Positions 42,850-52,716 are shown, numbered from the stretch's first letter. The stretch is 64,000 bases of DNA from Thalassospira lohafexi (GCF_002844275.1 NZ_NXGX01000005.1:186001-250000), one strand, 5' to 3'. A program made the numbers and translations. The notes: a model not told the origin generated them from the sequence alone.

Positions 42850-44376
42850 TCAGATCACAGAACTTGCCGTGGCAAACCGTGACCAGAAGGGCACCATCGC
42901 CTGTTCAAGTTCTCCCCAAAGGGCAAACCGTTTGCGATAGATCTCGCTGGCAACCGGGTTCGGGGTGTAATGACGATCAGTTTGGACCATCCTGTCGGCA
43001 GCCTGTTCGTAGTCATGATACATTTCGACACCGACAGATGCCGCCATCGCCGCACCAAGGGCGCCGGTTTCCTGACATTTCGCCACAGTCAGCGGCAATT
43101 CCAGAATATCAGCGATGATCTGTGGCCAGATGTTGCTGCGTGCCCCACCGCCCGACAGGATAATGGTGTCAAACGTCACACCGGTCGCACGGAGCTTGTC
43201 CATGTGACGCAAATGGGCAAAAATCACACCTTCGTAAATTGCGCGCAACATATCGCCGCGCCCATGCCAGCCGCCAACCCCAAAGAACCCGGCCCGCGCC
43301 ATCCCGTTGCCCGGGGCACCATACAGATACGGATGATAGAATGGTGCATCGAGGCAAAGCGTGCTGTTGGTGACCAATTCATTGGCCAGTTCGAACGGGG
43401 ATTTCCCGGCGACGACTTCGCCATCATGTTCGAGAAATTCGCGCACCACCCATTCGAGATTGACCGCCGAAGTTGCCGAACTTTCAATCGACATGAAACG
43501 GCCATCGGCATAGCCCGACGACATGAAAATCTCGTTCTCGTTTTCAAAGTCGATGTTTTCGACGACGAGCTGATTGATGCTCCAAGTGCCGACAATCATC
43601 GATGCCTGCCCCGGTCGCGCCACGCCAGAACCAAGCGCACTGGCAATCACGTCAAAGAAACCGGCAACAACGGGGGTGCCTTCGCCAAGACCGGTTTGAT
43701 CGGCGACGGCCTTGCTGACATGACCAACGATTTCGCTGGGATGGGCCAGACGGGGCAATTTTTCACGCGCATCGCCAATATCAAATGCCTCAAGCAAGGC
43801 ATCGTCATAGGTATTTTCAGGCATGCGCAACATGCCGCACCCGCCCATATCGGAAATGTCGGACACCAGTTCACCGGTCAGCGCATGCGTCACCAGATCC
43901 TTGCACAGCAGAACCGTTTGCGTCGCCTGATAGATTTCGGGCCGTTCGCGTTTAACCCATGCCAGCAATGTCGGTGTTTGCGATACCCACGGACGTTGAC
44001 CGGAAATCGGATAGGACACATCCCCAACCCCCTCGGACTGGAGCTGATCAACCAGCGCATTGGCCCGTGTATCAAGCGACTGAATGCCAAGAAGGGCCGT
44101 CGCATTATCACCCAAAAGATACAAGCCGTTGCCGTGACCCGCACTGCCAATGGCGGCAATGTCAGTCGCATCAACGCCGGATTTTTTGACGACTTCGGCC
44201 ACAACGGTCAGCAAATCATTCCGCAATTGATCAATATCGCGCTCGACAAAGCCCGGCGCGGGACAATGCGAAACGGCTTCGCGGCTGGCATGGGCAATTT
44301 CAGCCCCGGCCGCATCGAACAGCACGGTCTTGACGACCGTGTTACCCGCATCAATGCCAAGAAAATAACGTGCCAT
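42850..44376 (-). CDS. FGGY-family carbohydrate (polyol or ketose) kinase
   Basis: A 508-residue kinase of the xylulokinase/erythritol kinase superfamily. Phosphate loop FLGIDAGNTVVKTVLFD, catalytic region MGGCGMLR, and adenine-binding LSGGGARSNIWPQIIADIL. It lies last in an operon with a GlpD-like dehydrogenase and a DhnA-type aldolase, five bases after the aldolase gene. I infer that it phosphorylates the imported polyol or its ketose. It is not close enough to any one named kinase for me to give a symbol. Confidence 0.88.
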   Translation of the reverse strand: MARYFLGIDAGNTVVKTVLFDAAGAEIAHASREAVSHCPAPGFVERDIDQLRNDLLTVVAEVVKKSGVDATDIAAIGSAGHGNGLYLLGDNATALLGIQSLDTRANALVDQLQSEGVGDVSYPISGQRPWVSQTPTLLAWVKRERPEIYQATQTVLLCKDLVTHALTGELVSDISDMGGCGMLRMPENTYDDALLEAFDIGDAREKLPRLAHPSEIVGHVSKAVADQTGLGEGTPVVAGFFDVIASALGSGVARPGQASMIVGTWSINQLVVENIDFENENEIFMSSGYADGRFMSIESSATSAVNLEWVVREFLEHDGEVVAGKSPFELANELVTNSTLCLDAPFYHPYLYGAPGNGMARAGFFGVGGWHGRGDMLRAIYEGVIFAHLRHMDKLRATGVTFDTIILSGGGARSNIWPQIIADILELPLTVAKCQETGALGAAMAASVGVEMYHDYEQAADRMVQTDRHYTPNPVASEIYRKRFALWGELEQAMVPFWSRFATASSVI

Positions 44377-44381
44377 CAGCC

Positions 44382-45230
44382 TTAACCTTCAAACCCGCTA
44401 TAGATGTCCCACGCGGCCTGTCCATCCGCACCATCGTGGATCATCGCCATGAGGGCCGCGACCACCGCCTTGGGATTGTCGTGTTGATAAATGTTTCGGC
44501 CATAGACCATACCGTGCGCCCCTTGCGCCATCAAAGCCGCCGAATTATCAAACACAGTTCGAAGGTCGGCCTTGCCACCGCCGCGCACCAGCACCGGACA
44601 GCGTGCGGCCTGTACCACATGATGGAAATCATCGGGATTGTCGGTCGGGTCGGCCTTGATGATATCAGCGCCCATTTCACGCGCCAGACGGACCAGTGTC
44701 GTGACTTTTTGCGTATCGCCATCCACCAGATAGCCACCACGTGCACTGTTAGGCTGCATGACAAGTGGTTCGATCATAAGCGGCATACCGTATTTTTCGC
44801 AGTCATTGCCCAGTTTTGAGATGTTTTTTACGCACTGACGGAACAGATCCGGCTCATCGGGCAGCATGAAAAGATTAACGACAACGCAAGCCGCATCCAT
44901 GCGCAAGGCAGGCAAGATCGGGTCGGTTTCATTTTGCATGACCGCCCACATCGACCGATGGCGTTCCTTGTTATAAGGATTGCCCATATCAACGCGCATG
45001 ACCAATGCCGGGCGGTTTTCACCGGGAAGTTCCTGTAACAGGTCCGACTGGCCATAGTTCATCTGAATGGCATCAGGCCCCGCATCGACCAGCGTGTTAA
45101 CCACCGACTGGACGTCTTCCAGACCGACCATGAAACTTGGTTCGTTACAGACACCGTGATCAATGGCGACATCAAGACAACGGCCGTTTTTCATCAAACG
45201 ATTAAGACGGACTTTTTTCGATACAAACAT
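44382..45230 (-). CDS. DhnA/LsrF-type class I aldolase
   Basis: A 282-residue TIM-barrel protein of the DeoC/FbaB/LsrF group. It opens with RCLDVAIDHGVCNEPSF (substrate Asp/His loop). The Schiff-base lysine is best placed in MGADIIKADPTDN, and the phosphate site is RGGGKADLRTVFDN and MAQGAHGMVYGRNIY. It probably cleaves or thiolyses a ketose phosphate made by the neighbouring kinase and dehydrogenase. LsrF itself acts in AI-2 degradation with a SorC-type regulator and FGGY-type kinase nearby; the set here is similar but has a GlpD-like enzyme in addition. Substrate not established. Confidence 0.82.
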   Translation of the reverse strand: MFVSKKVRLNRLMKNGRCLDVAIDHGVCNEPSFMVGLEDVQSVVNTLVDAGPDAIQMNYGQSDLLQELPGENRPALVMRVDMGNPYNKERHRSMWAVMQNETDPILPALRMDAACVVVNLFMLPDEPDLFRQCVKNISKLGNDCEKYGMPLMIEPLVMQPNSARGGYLVDGDTQKVTTLVRLAREMGADIIKADPTDNPDDFHHVVQAARCPVLVRGGGKADLRTVFDNSAALMAQGAHGMVYGRNIYQHDNPKAVVAALMAMIHDGADGQAAWDIYSGFEG

Positions 45231-45267
45231 GTTTCCTCCTCTGGCCGGGGTGTTCCCGGCACTTCAT

Positions 45268-46962
45268 TCAGACAATGCTGTGTTTCTTGCCCATTTCGTC
45301 GGTGAGCAAAGATTTATGACGATCAAGGTCGGCGTTGGACCACCCCAGAACCGTGGCCATCAGGTCCCCGATTTCGTCGATCAAATTTTGGGAAATGCCG
45401 CCTTCAAGCCCGATGGCGGTGCGGCGCAATACAATGTCAGACAGGCTGCGAACATTTTCATTGCGGATCAGGAATTCGATTTCACGCTGGCTGTATGTTG
45501 GCACCGCGTTTAACGGTGCATCCTTTTCAGCCTGACAGAACCGTGCAACGTCAATGGCACGACTGCCATAACGTTCGACAAGACGTTCAAAAACCTGACG
45601 ATCCATCGTCAGATCACCAAGGACGGTATCCAGCCAGCGTTGCTGATCCTTCCCGACCGGTGGGAAATTGCGCCCCCCACCAATGCAAAGATCAGTGGTC
45701 CGGCAACGACGTTTCCGCCCCAAACGTTTTAAGACAACATCGGTGATTTCTTCGCCAAACACCCGGAACGTTGTCCATTTTCCGCCAATCAGGCTGATGA
45801 CCGGAAAATTACGTTTTTCGTCGGGTTCCTGTTCGCGGTGTGAATGATCACGGCTGATCCGTCCGGTGGCATCGGCATCACTGACCGGCAAGGGACGCAC
45901 ACCGGTAAAGACATGAACAATATCATCGCGGGCGACATCAATATCAGGAAAGACAAAGCGCAGCGCACTTAGCATGTAGTCTTTTTCGCTGGCTTCGCAG
46001 CGGGCCAGTTCGGGATCATCAATCAGGATATCGGTTGATCCGACCAGCGACACCCCAAGATAGTTAAACGCAATGCAAATCCGGCCATCGGCATTTTCGT
46101 AATAGACCATCTGATCGCCAAGAGCGTTGGCCAGTTGGGCGTTACGGATCATCAGATGTGACCCCTTGGTCCCGCGCACGAAACGCGGGGTATTGTTGGC
46201 CTGATCACCGGCCAATGCCTGATTGGTGAAATCAACCCAGGCCCCGGTGGCATTGACCACCAGATCGGGGGTGATGGTTCCGACCTCGCCGGTCAGGCGA
46301 TCACGCCAATGGATATCAGCCCCATCGACCTTTTCGACCCCGACATAGGAAAAAGCACGCGCATCCGGACAGGCTGCCTCGGTATCAAGGATCATCTCGA
46401 CACCGAGCCGTTCGGGATATTTTACCCACGCATCGTAATAGATTGCCCCAAATCGGGCATCGGGGGTTATCGACGGCGACATCGCGCGCAATTTCCGACC
46501 AGATACGAATTTATGTGCGGGCATGGAACGACTTTTGCGCGACAGCCAGTCATAGAGCATCAAACCGATCTTGATCATGACAGCCGACCGGCGTGATGGT
46601 CCCTTTCCCAAGCCGATAAAGCGTTTTAGTGACGCAAAAGATCCGTGGAAAAGATCAAAAATCGGCACCAGTGTTGGTAACGGGAACACATAGTGCGGCG
46701 CATTACGCAGCAGGAAATCGCGTTCCTGCAAAGACTGACGCACCAAACGAAATTCACCATTTTCAAGATAGCGCAACCCACCGTGGACCATCCGCGACAG
46801 TGCGGCACTGGCCCCAGAACAAAAATCCCCCTGTTCAAGCAGCACAACATCAACCCCCTGAAGGGCAAGATCCCGGAACACACTGATCCCGTTGATCCCG
46901 CCCCCAATCACCACCACCGTGGTGCGTTTGGGTATGGCAGTAACTTGTGAACTATGCGTCAT
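45268..46962 (-). CDS. GlpD-like FAD-dependent glycerol-3-phosphate or polyol-phosphate dehydrogenase
   Basis: A 564-residue membrane-associated flavoprotein. FAD motif VVVIGGGINGISVFRDLALQG, then GASAALSRMVHGGLRYLE, VNATGAWVD and the DAO/GlpD C-terminal domain with IGGKWTTFRVFGEEI. The family contains GlpD and the erythritol-phosphate dehydrogenase EryB; context with a kinase and aldolase favours a polyol-phosphate substrate over plain glycerol-3-phosphate. ATG at 46962 or GTG at 46965; neither has a clear ribosome site, but the preceding gene ends 11 bases earlier, suggesting coupling. Confidence 0.87.
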   Translation of the reverse strand: MTHSSQVTAIPKRTTVVVIGGGINGISVFRDLALQGVDVVLLEQGDFCSGASAALSRMVHGGLRYLENGEFRLVRQSLQERDFLLRNAPHYVFPLPTLVPIFDLFHGSFASLKRFIGLGKGPSRRSAVMIKIGLMLYDWLSRKSRSMPAHKFVSGRKLRAMSPSITPDARFGAIYYDAWVKYPERLGVEMILDTEAACPDARAFSYVGVEKVDGADIHWRDRLTGEVGTITPDLVVNATGAWVDFTNQALAGDQANNTPRFVRGTKGSHLMIRNAQLANALGDQMVYYENADGRICIAFNYLGVSLVGSTDILIDDPELARCEASEKDYMLSALRFVFPDIDVARDDIVHVFTGVRPLPVSDADATGRISRDHSHREQEPDEKRNFPVISLIGGKWTTFRVFGEEITDVVLKRLGRKRRCRTTDLCIGGGRNFPPVGKDQQRWLDTVLGDLTMDRQVFERLVERYGSRAIDVARFCQAEKDAPLNAVPTYSQREIEFLIRNENVRSLSDIVLRRTAIGLEGGISQNLIDEIGDLMATVLGWSNADLDRHKSLLTDEMGKKHSIV

Positions 46963-46973
46963 CACACAATCAA

Positions 46974-47969
46974 TCAGGCTGCACGCGCAACAGGACCAAG
47001 ATGGGCCTCAATTGCACTGTCAATGACCGTCAGTTCATCTGTGGAAAGTGTGATTTCACCCGCACGGGCGTTTTCAATGGCCTGGGCCGGATTACGGGCC
47101 CCGCAGAGTGAAAACGTGATGCCGGGCTGGGCAATGGTCCAGGCAATGACAACCTGCCCCGGTTCGACATTATGAGCCTCCGCAATGGGTTGCAGGACCT
47201 TCATGAAGTCGGCAATCCGTTGACGGTTCTCAACAGAAAATTTTGGATTTTCGCGGCGGAGGTCGTCGCCTTCGAACACGCGGTCGGGTCCGATTTTGCC
47301 CGACAAAAGCCCCAGCGCCATCGAGGAATAGCTGAGTACCGCGACATTATTTTCAAGACACATCGGTACGAGCTGATCTTCGAGCTTGCGTTCCAGCATG
47401 TTGTAGCATTCCTGAATGCAATCAAGCTGGCCGCTGGCGAGGTATTGCGCCATTTCATCGGCATTGACGTTGCTGATGCCGATTGCGCGGATTTTGCCTT
47501 CGCGTTTGAGGTCTTCGAGCACGCCCATGGTTTCGGAAATCGGTGTGGTCGGGTCCTGCCAATGGGTAATGTAAAGGTCGATATAATCGGTGCGCAGACG
47601 TTTCAGGCTGGTTTCCAGCTCGGCACGAACCGATTCCGCACCAAGATAACGATGAATTTTTTTGTCATGTTCATCGACAAAATAGTTCCCCTTATCGGTA
47701 TCCCAGACCATACCGCATTTGGTGGCAATCACCACCTGATCGCGGCGGCCCTCAACGGCCTTGCCGACCAGTTCTTCGGCGCGGCCAAGGCCGTATGCCG
47801 GGGCAGTATCAATCATGGTAATCCCGGCATCAACCGATGCCTGAATGGCCTTGATGGAATTGGCATCATCATGCCCGCCCCACATCCAGCCCCCCATGGC
47901 CCACGTGCCAAGACCGATGGCCGACGCAGATACACCGGATTTTCCAATTTCACGAATAAGCTGTGCCAT
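46974..47969 (-). CDS. Aldo/keto reductase
   Basis: A 331-residue AKR-type oxidoreductase: GLGTWAMGGWMWGG, DTAPAYGLGRAEELVGKA (catalytic Asp/Tyr), KCGMVWD (Lys), DLYITHWQDP (His) and the NADPH site near GARNPAQAIENA. It could interconvert an aldehyde or ketose and a polyol. Its ATG overlaps the stop of the SorC-family gene by one base. The substrate is presumably the compound imported by the adjacent CUT2 transporter. Confidence 0.92.
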   Translation of the reverse strand: MAQLIREIGKSGVSASAIGLGTWAMGGWMWGGHDDANSIKAIQASVDAGITMIDTAPAYGLGRAEELVGKAVEGRRDQVVIATKCGMVWDTDKGNYFVDEHDKKIHRYLGAESVRAELETSLKRLRTDYIDLYITHWQDPTTPISETMGVLEDLKREGKIRAIGISNVNADEMAQYLASGQLDCIQECYNMLERKLEDQLVPMCLENNVAVLSYSSMALGLLSGKIGPDRVFEGDDLRRENPKFSVENRQRIADFMKVLQPIAEAHNVEPGQVVIAWTIAQPGITFSLCGARNPAQAIENARAGEITLSTDELTVIDSAIEAHLGPVARAA

Positions 47970-48931
47970 TAGGCATCTCCTTTTAGAATGTCGGTCACCG
48001 CATAGGCGGTTTGCTCGTCTATTGCCAAAGTGGTCAGGAAGTCGCCGCGCAGGATCGAGGCAATCGGTTCGGCCTTGTGTTGCCCGCTGGCAATCGCAAA
48101 GCGGTGGGGTATCTGCCGCAATTCATCAAGTGACAGGGCCACCACCCGCTCATTGGCCGGATAGTCACAGGGTTTGCCATCTGCATTGATCAAATGGGCC
48201 AGCAATTCCCCACAGGCCCCGGCCCCCAGAACGTCGTCGCGGTCAATATCGCCATCAAGCGACAGATAGGTCGATGTGGTTTCACGCACCGACCCAATCC
48301 CCATCACCGCGATATCGGCGGTACGGGCCGTATCAAACACGTCGCGGATTGAGCGCACATCAAGCAATGTGTCACGCGCTTCACGCGATCCGGCAATGAT
48401 CGGCGCATGCAACTGCAATGCGCGGCCGCCAAGCTTTTCGGCCATCGCCATCGAAACGTGATTGACGTCGGTGTAATATTTCCCCTGAACCCCGCCGGTC
48501 GCCGGAACGACGGTGACGTCATAGCTGCGTTTGGGTTTCATCGCCTCGACAATGGCGCTGACACCGACCCCGCCGGAAATGGCAATGGTCATGCCATCTT
48601 GCAGCGTTTCAAACAGGGCAGCAACGGCGGCATCGGCGGTCGATTTAATGGTAATCTGTGGATCGGTGGAAACTTCGGGCACGACAATTGCATTTTCGAT
48701 CCGCCCCAGTTCGGCGATGATCGCACCAAGGTCGGTCATATTGCCAAACGGCGATTTCACCGTAATTTCCACCAGTCCACGTTCCTGCCCTTCCTTGACC
48801 AACCGGTTCACGGTGGTGTGTGACAGACCGGTCATTTCCGCGATCTTTGCCTGTGAAATGTTCTGTTCATAGAACATCACAAGGACCTTATGCAGACGTC
48901 GCAGGCGTTCAAATTCTGTGCTGTTGGTCAT
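47969..48931 (-). CDS. SorC/DeoR-type (EryD/LsrR-like) transcriptional regulator
   Basis: A 320-residue regulator. N-terminal helix-turn-helix YEQNISQAKIAEMTGLSHTT followed by a sugar-binding domain of SorC type (SGGVGVSAIVEAM, VPATGGVQGKYYTDVN, AVMGIGSV, GELLAHLINADGKP). Start at 48931 after AGGAAC. Such proteins sense a phosphorylated sugar. It sits inside the operon between permease and reductase genes and probably binds the long palindrome upstream of the binding-protein gene. Confidence 0.9.
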   Translation of the reverse strand: MTNSTEFERLRRLHKVLVMFYEQNISQAKIAEMTGLSHTTVNRLVKEGQERGLVEITVKSPFGNMTDLGAIIAELGRIENAIVVPEVSTDPQITIKSTADAAVAALFETLQDGMTIAISGGVGVSAIVEAMKPKRSYDVTVVPATGGVQGKYYTDVNHVSMAMAEKLGGRALQLHAPIIAGSREARDTLLDVRSIRDVFDTARTADIAVMGIGSVRETTSTYLSLDGDIDRDDVLGAGACGELLAHLINADGKPCDYPANERVVALSLDELRQIPHRFAIASGQHKAEPIASILRGDFLTTLAIDEQTAYAVTDILKGDA

Positions 48932-48951
48932 GATATTTGTTCCTGACGCCA

Positions 48952-50001
48952 TTACGATTTGGTCGATGTGCTGCGTTTGCGCTTGTTAAGCAAATGATCC
49001 GCAGACACCGCCACCAAAAGGATCAGGCCACGAATGATGTCCTGCCAGTACACCGGCACATCAAGAAGGATCAGCGAACTTGTCACCAGCGACAGCAACG
49101 CCGCCCCCAGAACCGCCCCGAAAATCGTCCCGGCCCCGCCATTGAGGCTGGCGCCGCCAATCACGGCTGCGGCAATGACACTTAGCTCCATGCCGATGCC
49201 AAATTGCGGGGTTGCGGCCCCAAAGCGCGCCATATAGACAACCCCGGCCACCCCGGACAACAGCCCGCACAGGGTCGAGCAGACGATCTTGATGCGTTTG
49301 GTCTTAATGCCTGAAAACAGGGCGGCTTTTTCATTACTGCCGGTGTAATAGACTTTTCGAAACAGTGTTGAGTGGCGCAACAGCAAGTCAAAGAACACCA
49401 CAATCCCAAAGAACAGGATGATGACAAACGGCATGCCGGCAATGTCGCCCTGACCGATGAACTTAAAACTTGGCGGCAGCGAAAACAGCGACTGCGGGGT
49501 GCCCTTGGTAATCAACAGTGACAGGCCGCGTGCAATCACCATGAACGCCAGCGATACGATAAAGAAATGCAGTCCGATCCGGGTCACGCATTGCCCCATC
49601 AGATACCCGATAAAACCACAGGCAAGCACGGCAATCAGGCTGGCCGACCATGGATCAAGCCCCATCAAAAACAGCTTGCCGCCAATCACCATCGCCAGAC
49701 AGACAACCGAGCCGACAGACAGGTCAATTCCCCCGACGATCAACAAAATGGTCATGCCGACAACGACAATGCCCTCAATCGAAAAGGACAGCAGCATGGC
49801 GCGGAAATTCTGCCAGGTCAGGAAATAGGGCGAAGCAAAGCTCATCGCGATGCAAATGATCAGGATGATGGCAACAAGACCGGCTTCGCGGGCCTTGAAA
49901 ATGCCAAGCATCCGGTTATGCACACCGTTCTGCACTGCGGTTGCCTCCGGTTTGTTTGTTTCAGATTTGGTTTCGGTTTTAAGTGCCTTGGCCGACGTCA
50001 T
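48952..50001 (-). CDS. Ribose/autoinducer-type (CUT2) ABC transporter permease
   Basis: A 349-residue permease of RbsC type, with a polar N-terminal extension of about 40 residues (rich in Lys/Glu/Thr), then helices and the marker VGGIDLSVGSVVCLAMVIGG and AAAVIGGASLNGGAGTIFGA. Start at 50001, overlapping the ATPase stop by four bases. Only one permease gene is present, so it should act as a homodimer. Confidence 0.92.
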   Translation of the reverse strand: MTSAKALKTETKSETNKPEATAVQNGVHNRMLGIFKAREAGLVAIILIICIAMSFASPYFLTWQNFRAMLLSFSIEGIVVVGMTILLIVGGIDLSVGSVVCLAMVIGGKLFLMGLDPWSASLIAVLACGFIGYLMGQCVTRIGLHFFIVSLAFMVIARGLSLLITKGTPQSLFSLPPSFKFIGQGDIAGMPFVIILFFGIVVFFDLLLRHSTLFRKVYYTGSNEKAALFSGIKTKRIKIVCSTLCGLLSGVAGVVYMARFGAATPQFGIGMELSVIAAAVIGGASLNGGAGTIFGAVLGAALLSLVTSSLILLDVPVYWQDIIRGLILLVAVSADHLLNKRKRSTSTKS

Positions 50002-51554
50002 GACGCCATCCCCCCTGTGGTCGCGTTCATGCTTTGACCGATGTTTTGTGACGTGCTTTGGCATGCGATGCCCGACGCCAGCTTCATGATTTCTTCTTCG
50101 GTCATCAGGTCATTTTCGACCTGGCCGGCGATCTTGCCTTCGTGCAGGACCAGAATGCGATCACACAGGCCGATCAGTTCTGGCATTTCCGATGAAATCA
50201 CCAGAACACCGACACCATCGGCGGCCAAATTGCGCAAAATTGTATAGATTTCGCTTTTTGCCCCGACATCGACACCGCGGGTTGGTTCATCAAAAATGAT
50301 GATCTCGGGATGGACCGACAGCATTTTCGCAATTGCCACTTTTTGCTGATTGCCACCACTGAGGGATGAGACCGGCTGGCTGACATTTTCACAGCGTAGC
50401 GATAATAACCGCCCCAGTTCCTCGGCCCGTGTGGTTTCGGCCTTATGCCGGACAAAGCCATTTGCACTAACGTGGCGAAGATCAAGGGCGGTGATGTTTG
50501 CTGCAATCGAAAGATCAAGGAAAACACCTGATCCCTTACGGTCTTCGGACAGATAGACCAAACCGTTTCGAATGCTGTCTGAATAGTCACCGACTTCGAA
50601 CGGTTTGCCGTGCATGGTAATGTCGCCATTTGTTTTACGGCCAAGACCGCAAATCGCGTGTGCGGTTTCGCTGCGCCCCGCCCCAATCAAGCCGCCAAGG
50701 CCAAGGACCTCGCCTTTGCGCAGGTCAAAGCTGACATCACGTAAAACCCCGCCATCCGACAGATTGCGCACTGACAACAAACAGGATGTTTGCGCCGTCA
50801 GATCCGGGTTCTTTGCCGGAAACTGATTAAGGATTTCACGCCCAACCATCTTGGTTGCGATTTCATCGGGATTGGTTTGCGCCGTCATCAGCGTGTCAAC
50901 AAACGCCCCGTCCCGAAATACGGTGATGCGATCCGAAATTGCAAAAATCTCGGCCATGCGATGACTGATGTAAATGATGCCGATGTTGCGCGATTTCAGA
51001 TCGGCAATGATGCGAAACAGCGCCTCGGCCTCTGTATCGGTCAGCGCCGCGGTTGGTTCGTCAAAGATCAGAACATCGCAATCAAGTGTCAGGGCCTTGG
51101 CAATTTCGACAATTTGCTGGCTGGCAATCGGCAGGTCGCCGACCTTTTCATCAACCGGAATCGGGATCAGGTCGGCCAGAACTTTTTCGGCCCGTGCGCG
51201 GACTTCGCGATCGTTCATCAAAAAGGATGTGCGTGCATTTGTTGCCGCCATCAGGATGTTTTCGGCCACCGATATATCAGGACATAGTGCAATTTCCTGA
51301 TGCACCAGGCCAATGCCATGGGCCTGTGCCTTTGCCGGGTCGGGCAGGACGATGTCGCGTCCCTTAAAATGGATCCGCCCCTGATCGGGGGGGAAAACAC
51401 CGCTTAGGATGTTCATCAGTGTCGATTTACCGGCACCGTTTTCGCCCATGAGGGCATGAACTTCGCCGGGCATCAGCGATAGATTAACACCCCGCAGGGC
51501 GTGCACCGCGCCGAATGATTTATGGATATCGTGGACTTCAAGAATGGGCTGCAT
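49998..51554 (-). CDS. Ribose-type (CUT2) ABC transporter ATP-binding protein, duplicated ATPase
   Basis: A 518-residue protein with two ATPase halves, as in RbsA/XylG. First half: GENGAGKSTLMN, IGLVHQEIALCPDISV, and DVLIFDEPTAALTD. Second half: degenerate Walker A region GLGGLIGAGRSE, then SSLSGGNQQKVAIAKML and IIFDEPTRGVDVGAK. The start at 51554 (MQPILEVHDIHKSFG) is the family start; upstream open frame is the hairpin region. It energises the single permease. Confidence 0.94.
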   Translation of the reverse strand: MQPILEVHDIHKSFGAVHALRGVNLSLMPGEVHALMGENGAGKSTLMNILSGVFPPDQGRIHFKGRDIVLPDPAKAQAHGIGLVHQEIALCPDISVAENILMAATNARTSFLMNDREVRARAEKVLADLIPIPVDEKVGDLPIASQQIVEIAKALTLDCDVLIFDEPTAALTDTEAEALFRIIADLKSRNIGIIYISHRMAEIFAISDRITVFRDGAFVDTLMTAQTNPDEIATKMVGREILNQFPAKNPDLTAQTSCLLSVRNLSDGGVLRDVSFDLRKGEVLGLGGLIGAGRSETAHAICGLGRKTNGDITMHGKPFEVGDYSDSIRNGLVYLSEDRKGSGVFLDLSIAANITALDLRHVSANGFVRHKAETTRAEELGRLLSLRCENVSQPVSSLSGGNQQKVAIAKMLSVHPEIIIFDEPTRGVDVGAKSEIYTILRNLAADGVGVLVISSEMPELIGLCDRILVLHEGKIAGQVENDLMTEEEIMKLASGIACQSTSQNIGQSMNATTGGMAS

Positions 51555-51585
51555 TGAACGAAATGCCTTACGCTGGAAAGAAGGG

Positions 51586-51636
51586 CACCCCTTCCTTTCG
51601 GTGGAAAATACGTGGGAGTAACCGAAAGGAAGGGTG
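51586..51636 (-). terminator. Hairpin between CUT2 binding-protein and ATPase genes
   Basis: A 16-17-base stem with one bulge (ACCGAAAGGAAGGGTG and its complement) and a loop of about 18 bases. It lies between the binding-protein stop and the ATPase start. Without a T-run it is more likely a stabilising or partial termination structure. Confidence 0.6.
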
Positions 51637-51678
51637 TTCTGACCGCCATGGGCATAGCGGTCAGATGCGTGTGTCCTT

Positions 51679-52716
51679 TTATTCTTCGATACCTTTGGTA
51701 CCGCGACGTTTGAGATAGGCTTCCCAATAAAAATCATCGGCGTTTTCAGCCGTGACCACCGCATAGCCATTATCGATATAAGGCACCATCATCGGGTTGG
51801 TGCCCGAACGTTTGTAGTCGTTCATCGGATCAATCAGATCAGGATGGGCTGCCAGAAAGAGCGAAATAAAGCCCATATAACCTTGAATACCCTGGTTCGG
51901 GTTGATTGAGCCAAACACTTCGCCTGCTTTGATCATGTCGAGAATTTTGGCATTCACATCGGCGGTCATGACCTTGATATCGGCCTTGGTTTCAATGGCG
52001 GCCTGTGCGGCACCAAGGGCACTGTTGGCTTCGGGCATAAAGACCGCACCAAGATCCGGGTGGGCCTGATGCATGGTCAGAACCGCGTTATAGGCCTTGG
52101 TCGGGTCCTGATTGGATGCCGCGCGCGCCACCAGTTTCATGTCCGGGTATTTTTCTTCCATGCGGGCAATGAAGGCCGATACACGGCGGTCATGGTTATC
52201 CTGTCCCGGGTTTTCCAAAACGGCATATTCGCCCTTACCACCCATGGCATCGGCAATGGCATCGGCGGCAGCCGCACCTTCGCGGTCGTTGTTAGAGGTG
52301 ATGTAGGCGGACCGTTTCGAATTCGGGGAATCCGCGGCAAAGGTCACAACCGCAACACCCTGCTCAACCGCGCGGTCAATCGGGGCGATGAACGGGTCAG
52401 AGTTCATCGGATGCACCATGATGCCGGCTGGCTGACGGGCCAGAACCTGTTCAAAGGTGGCGATTTGCTTGTTCACGTCATATTCCGGGGTGCCGGTATA
52501 TGCCGTTTCGCAGCCCATTTGCTGGGCAGCCTGTTTGAACATCTCATAGACCGGGAACCAGTACTCAACGCCGCTGACCATGACGTTCATGACGTAAAGC
52601 TCGCCCGGCTCACACTGGAATGCACTTTTATTGCCGTCCTGGGCCATCGCCGACGACGTGGTAAGAGTCATAAAAGCAGCCGCTGCTGTTCCCAGCAGCA
52701 TTGATTTGATTTTCAT
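51679..52716 (-). CDS. Ribose-type (CUT2) ABC transporter periplasmic binding protein
   Basis: A 345-residue periplasmic protein with a Sec signal (cleavage near SSAMA). The mature part has VMVSGVEYWFPVYEMFKQAA, GIMVHPMNSDPFIAPIDRAV, TFAADSPNSKRSAYITSNN and NPNQGIQGYMGF, all typical of pentose/AI-2-type binding proteins. First gene of the operon; a 35-base dyad lies about 70 bases upstream. Ligand probably a sugar or polyol. Confidence 0.92.
   Translation of the reverse strand: MKIKSMLLGTAAAAFMTLTTSSAMAQDGNKSAFQCEPGELYVMNVMVSGVEYWFPVYEMFKQAAQQMGCETAYTGTPEYDVNKQIATFEQVLARQPAGIMVHPMNSDPFIAPIDRAVEQGVAVVTFAADSPNSKRSAYITSNNDREGAAAADAIADAMGGKGEYAVLENPGQDNHDRRVSAFIARMEEKYPDMKLVARAASNQDPTKAYNAVLTMHQAHPDLGAVFMPEANSALGAAQAAIETKADIKVMTADVNAKILDMIKAGEVFGSINPNQGIQGYMGFISLFLAAHPDLIDPMNDYKRSGTNPMMVPYIDNGYAVVTAENADDFYWEAYLKRRGTKGIEE

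Noticed and set aside
42970..44385. 471-codon plus-strand frame opposite the FGGY kinase
   Set aside because: The minus strand encodes a clear full-length kinase with all motifs; the antisense frame has no recognisable domain or ribosome site.
42850..52716. Naming the operon as a complete AI-2 (lsr) or erythritol (ery) locus
   Set aside because: Characteristic members of each (LsrG, EryC-type isomerase) are missing and GlpD-like and LsrF-like enzymes co-occur, so neither name is safe.
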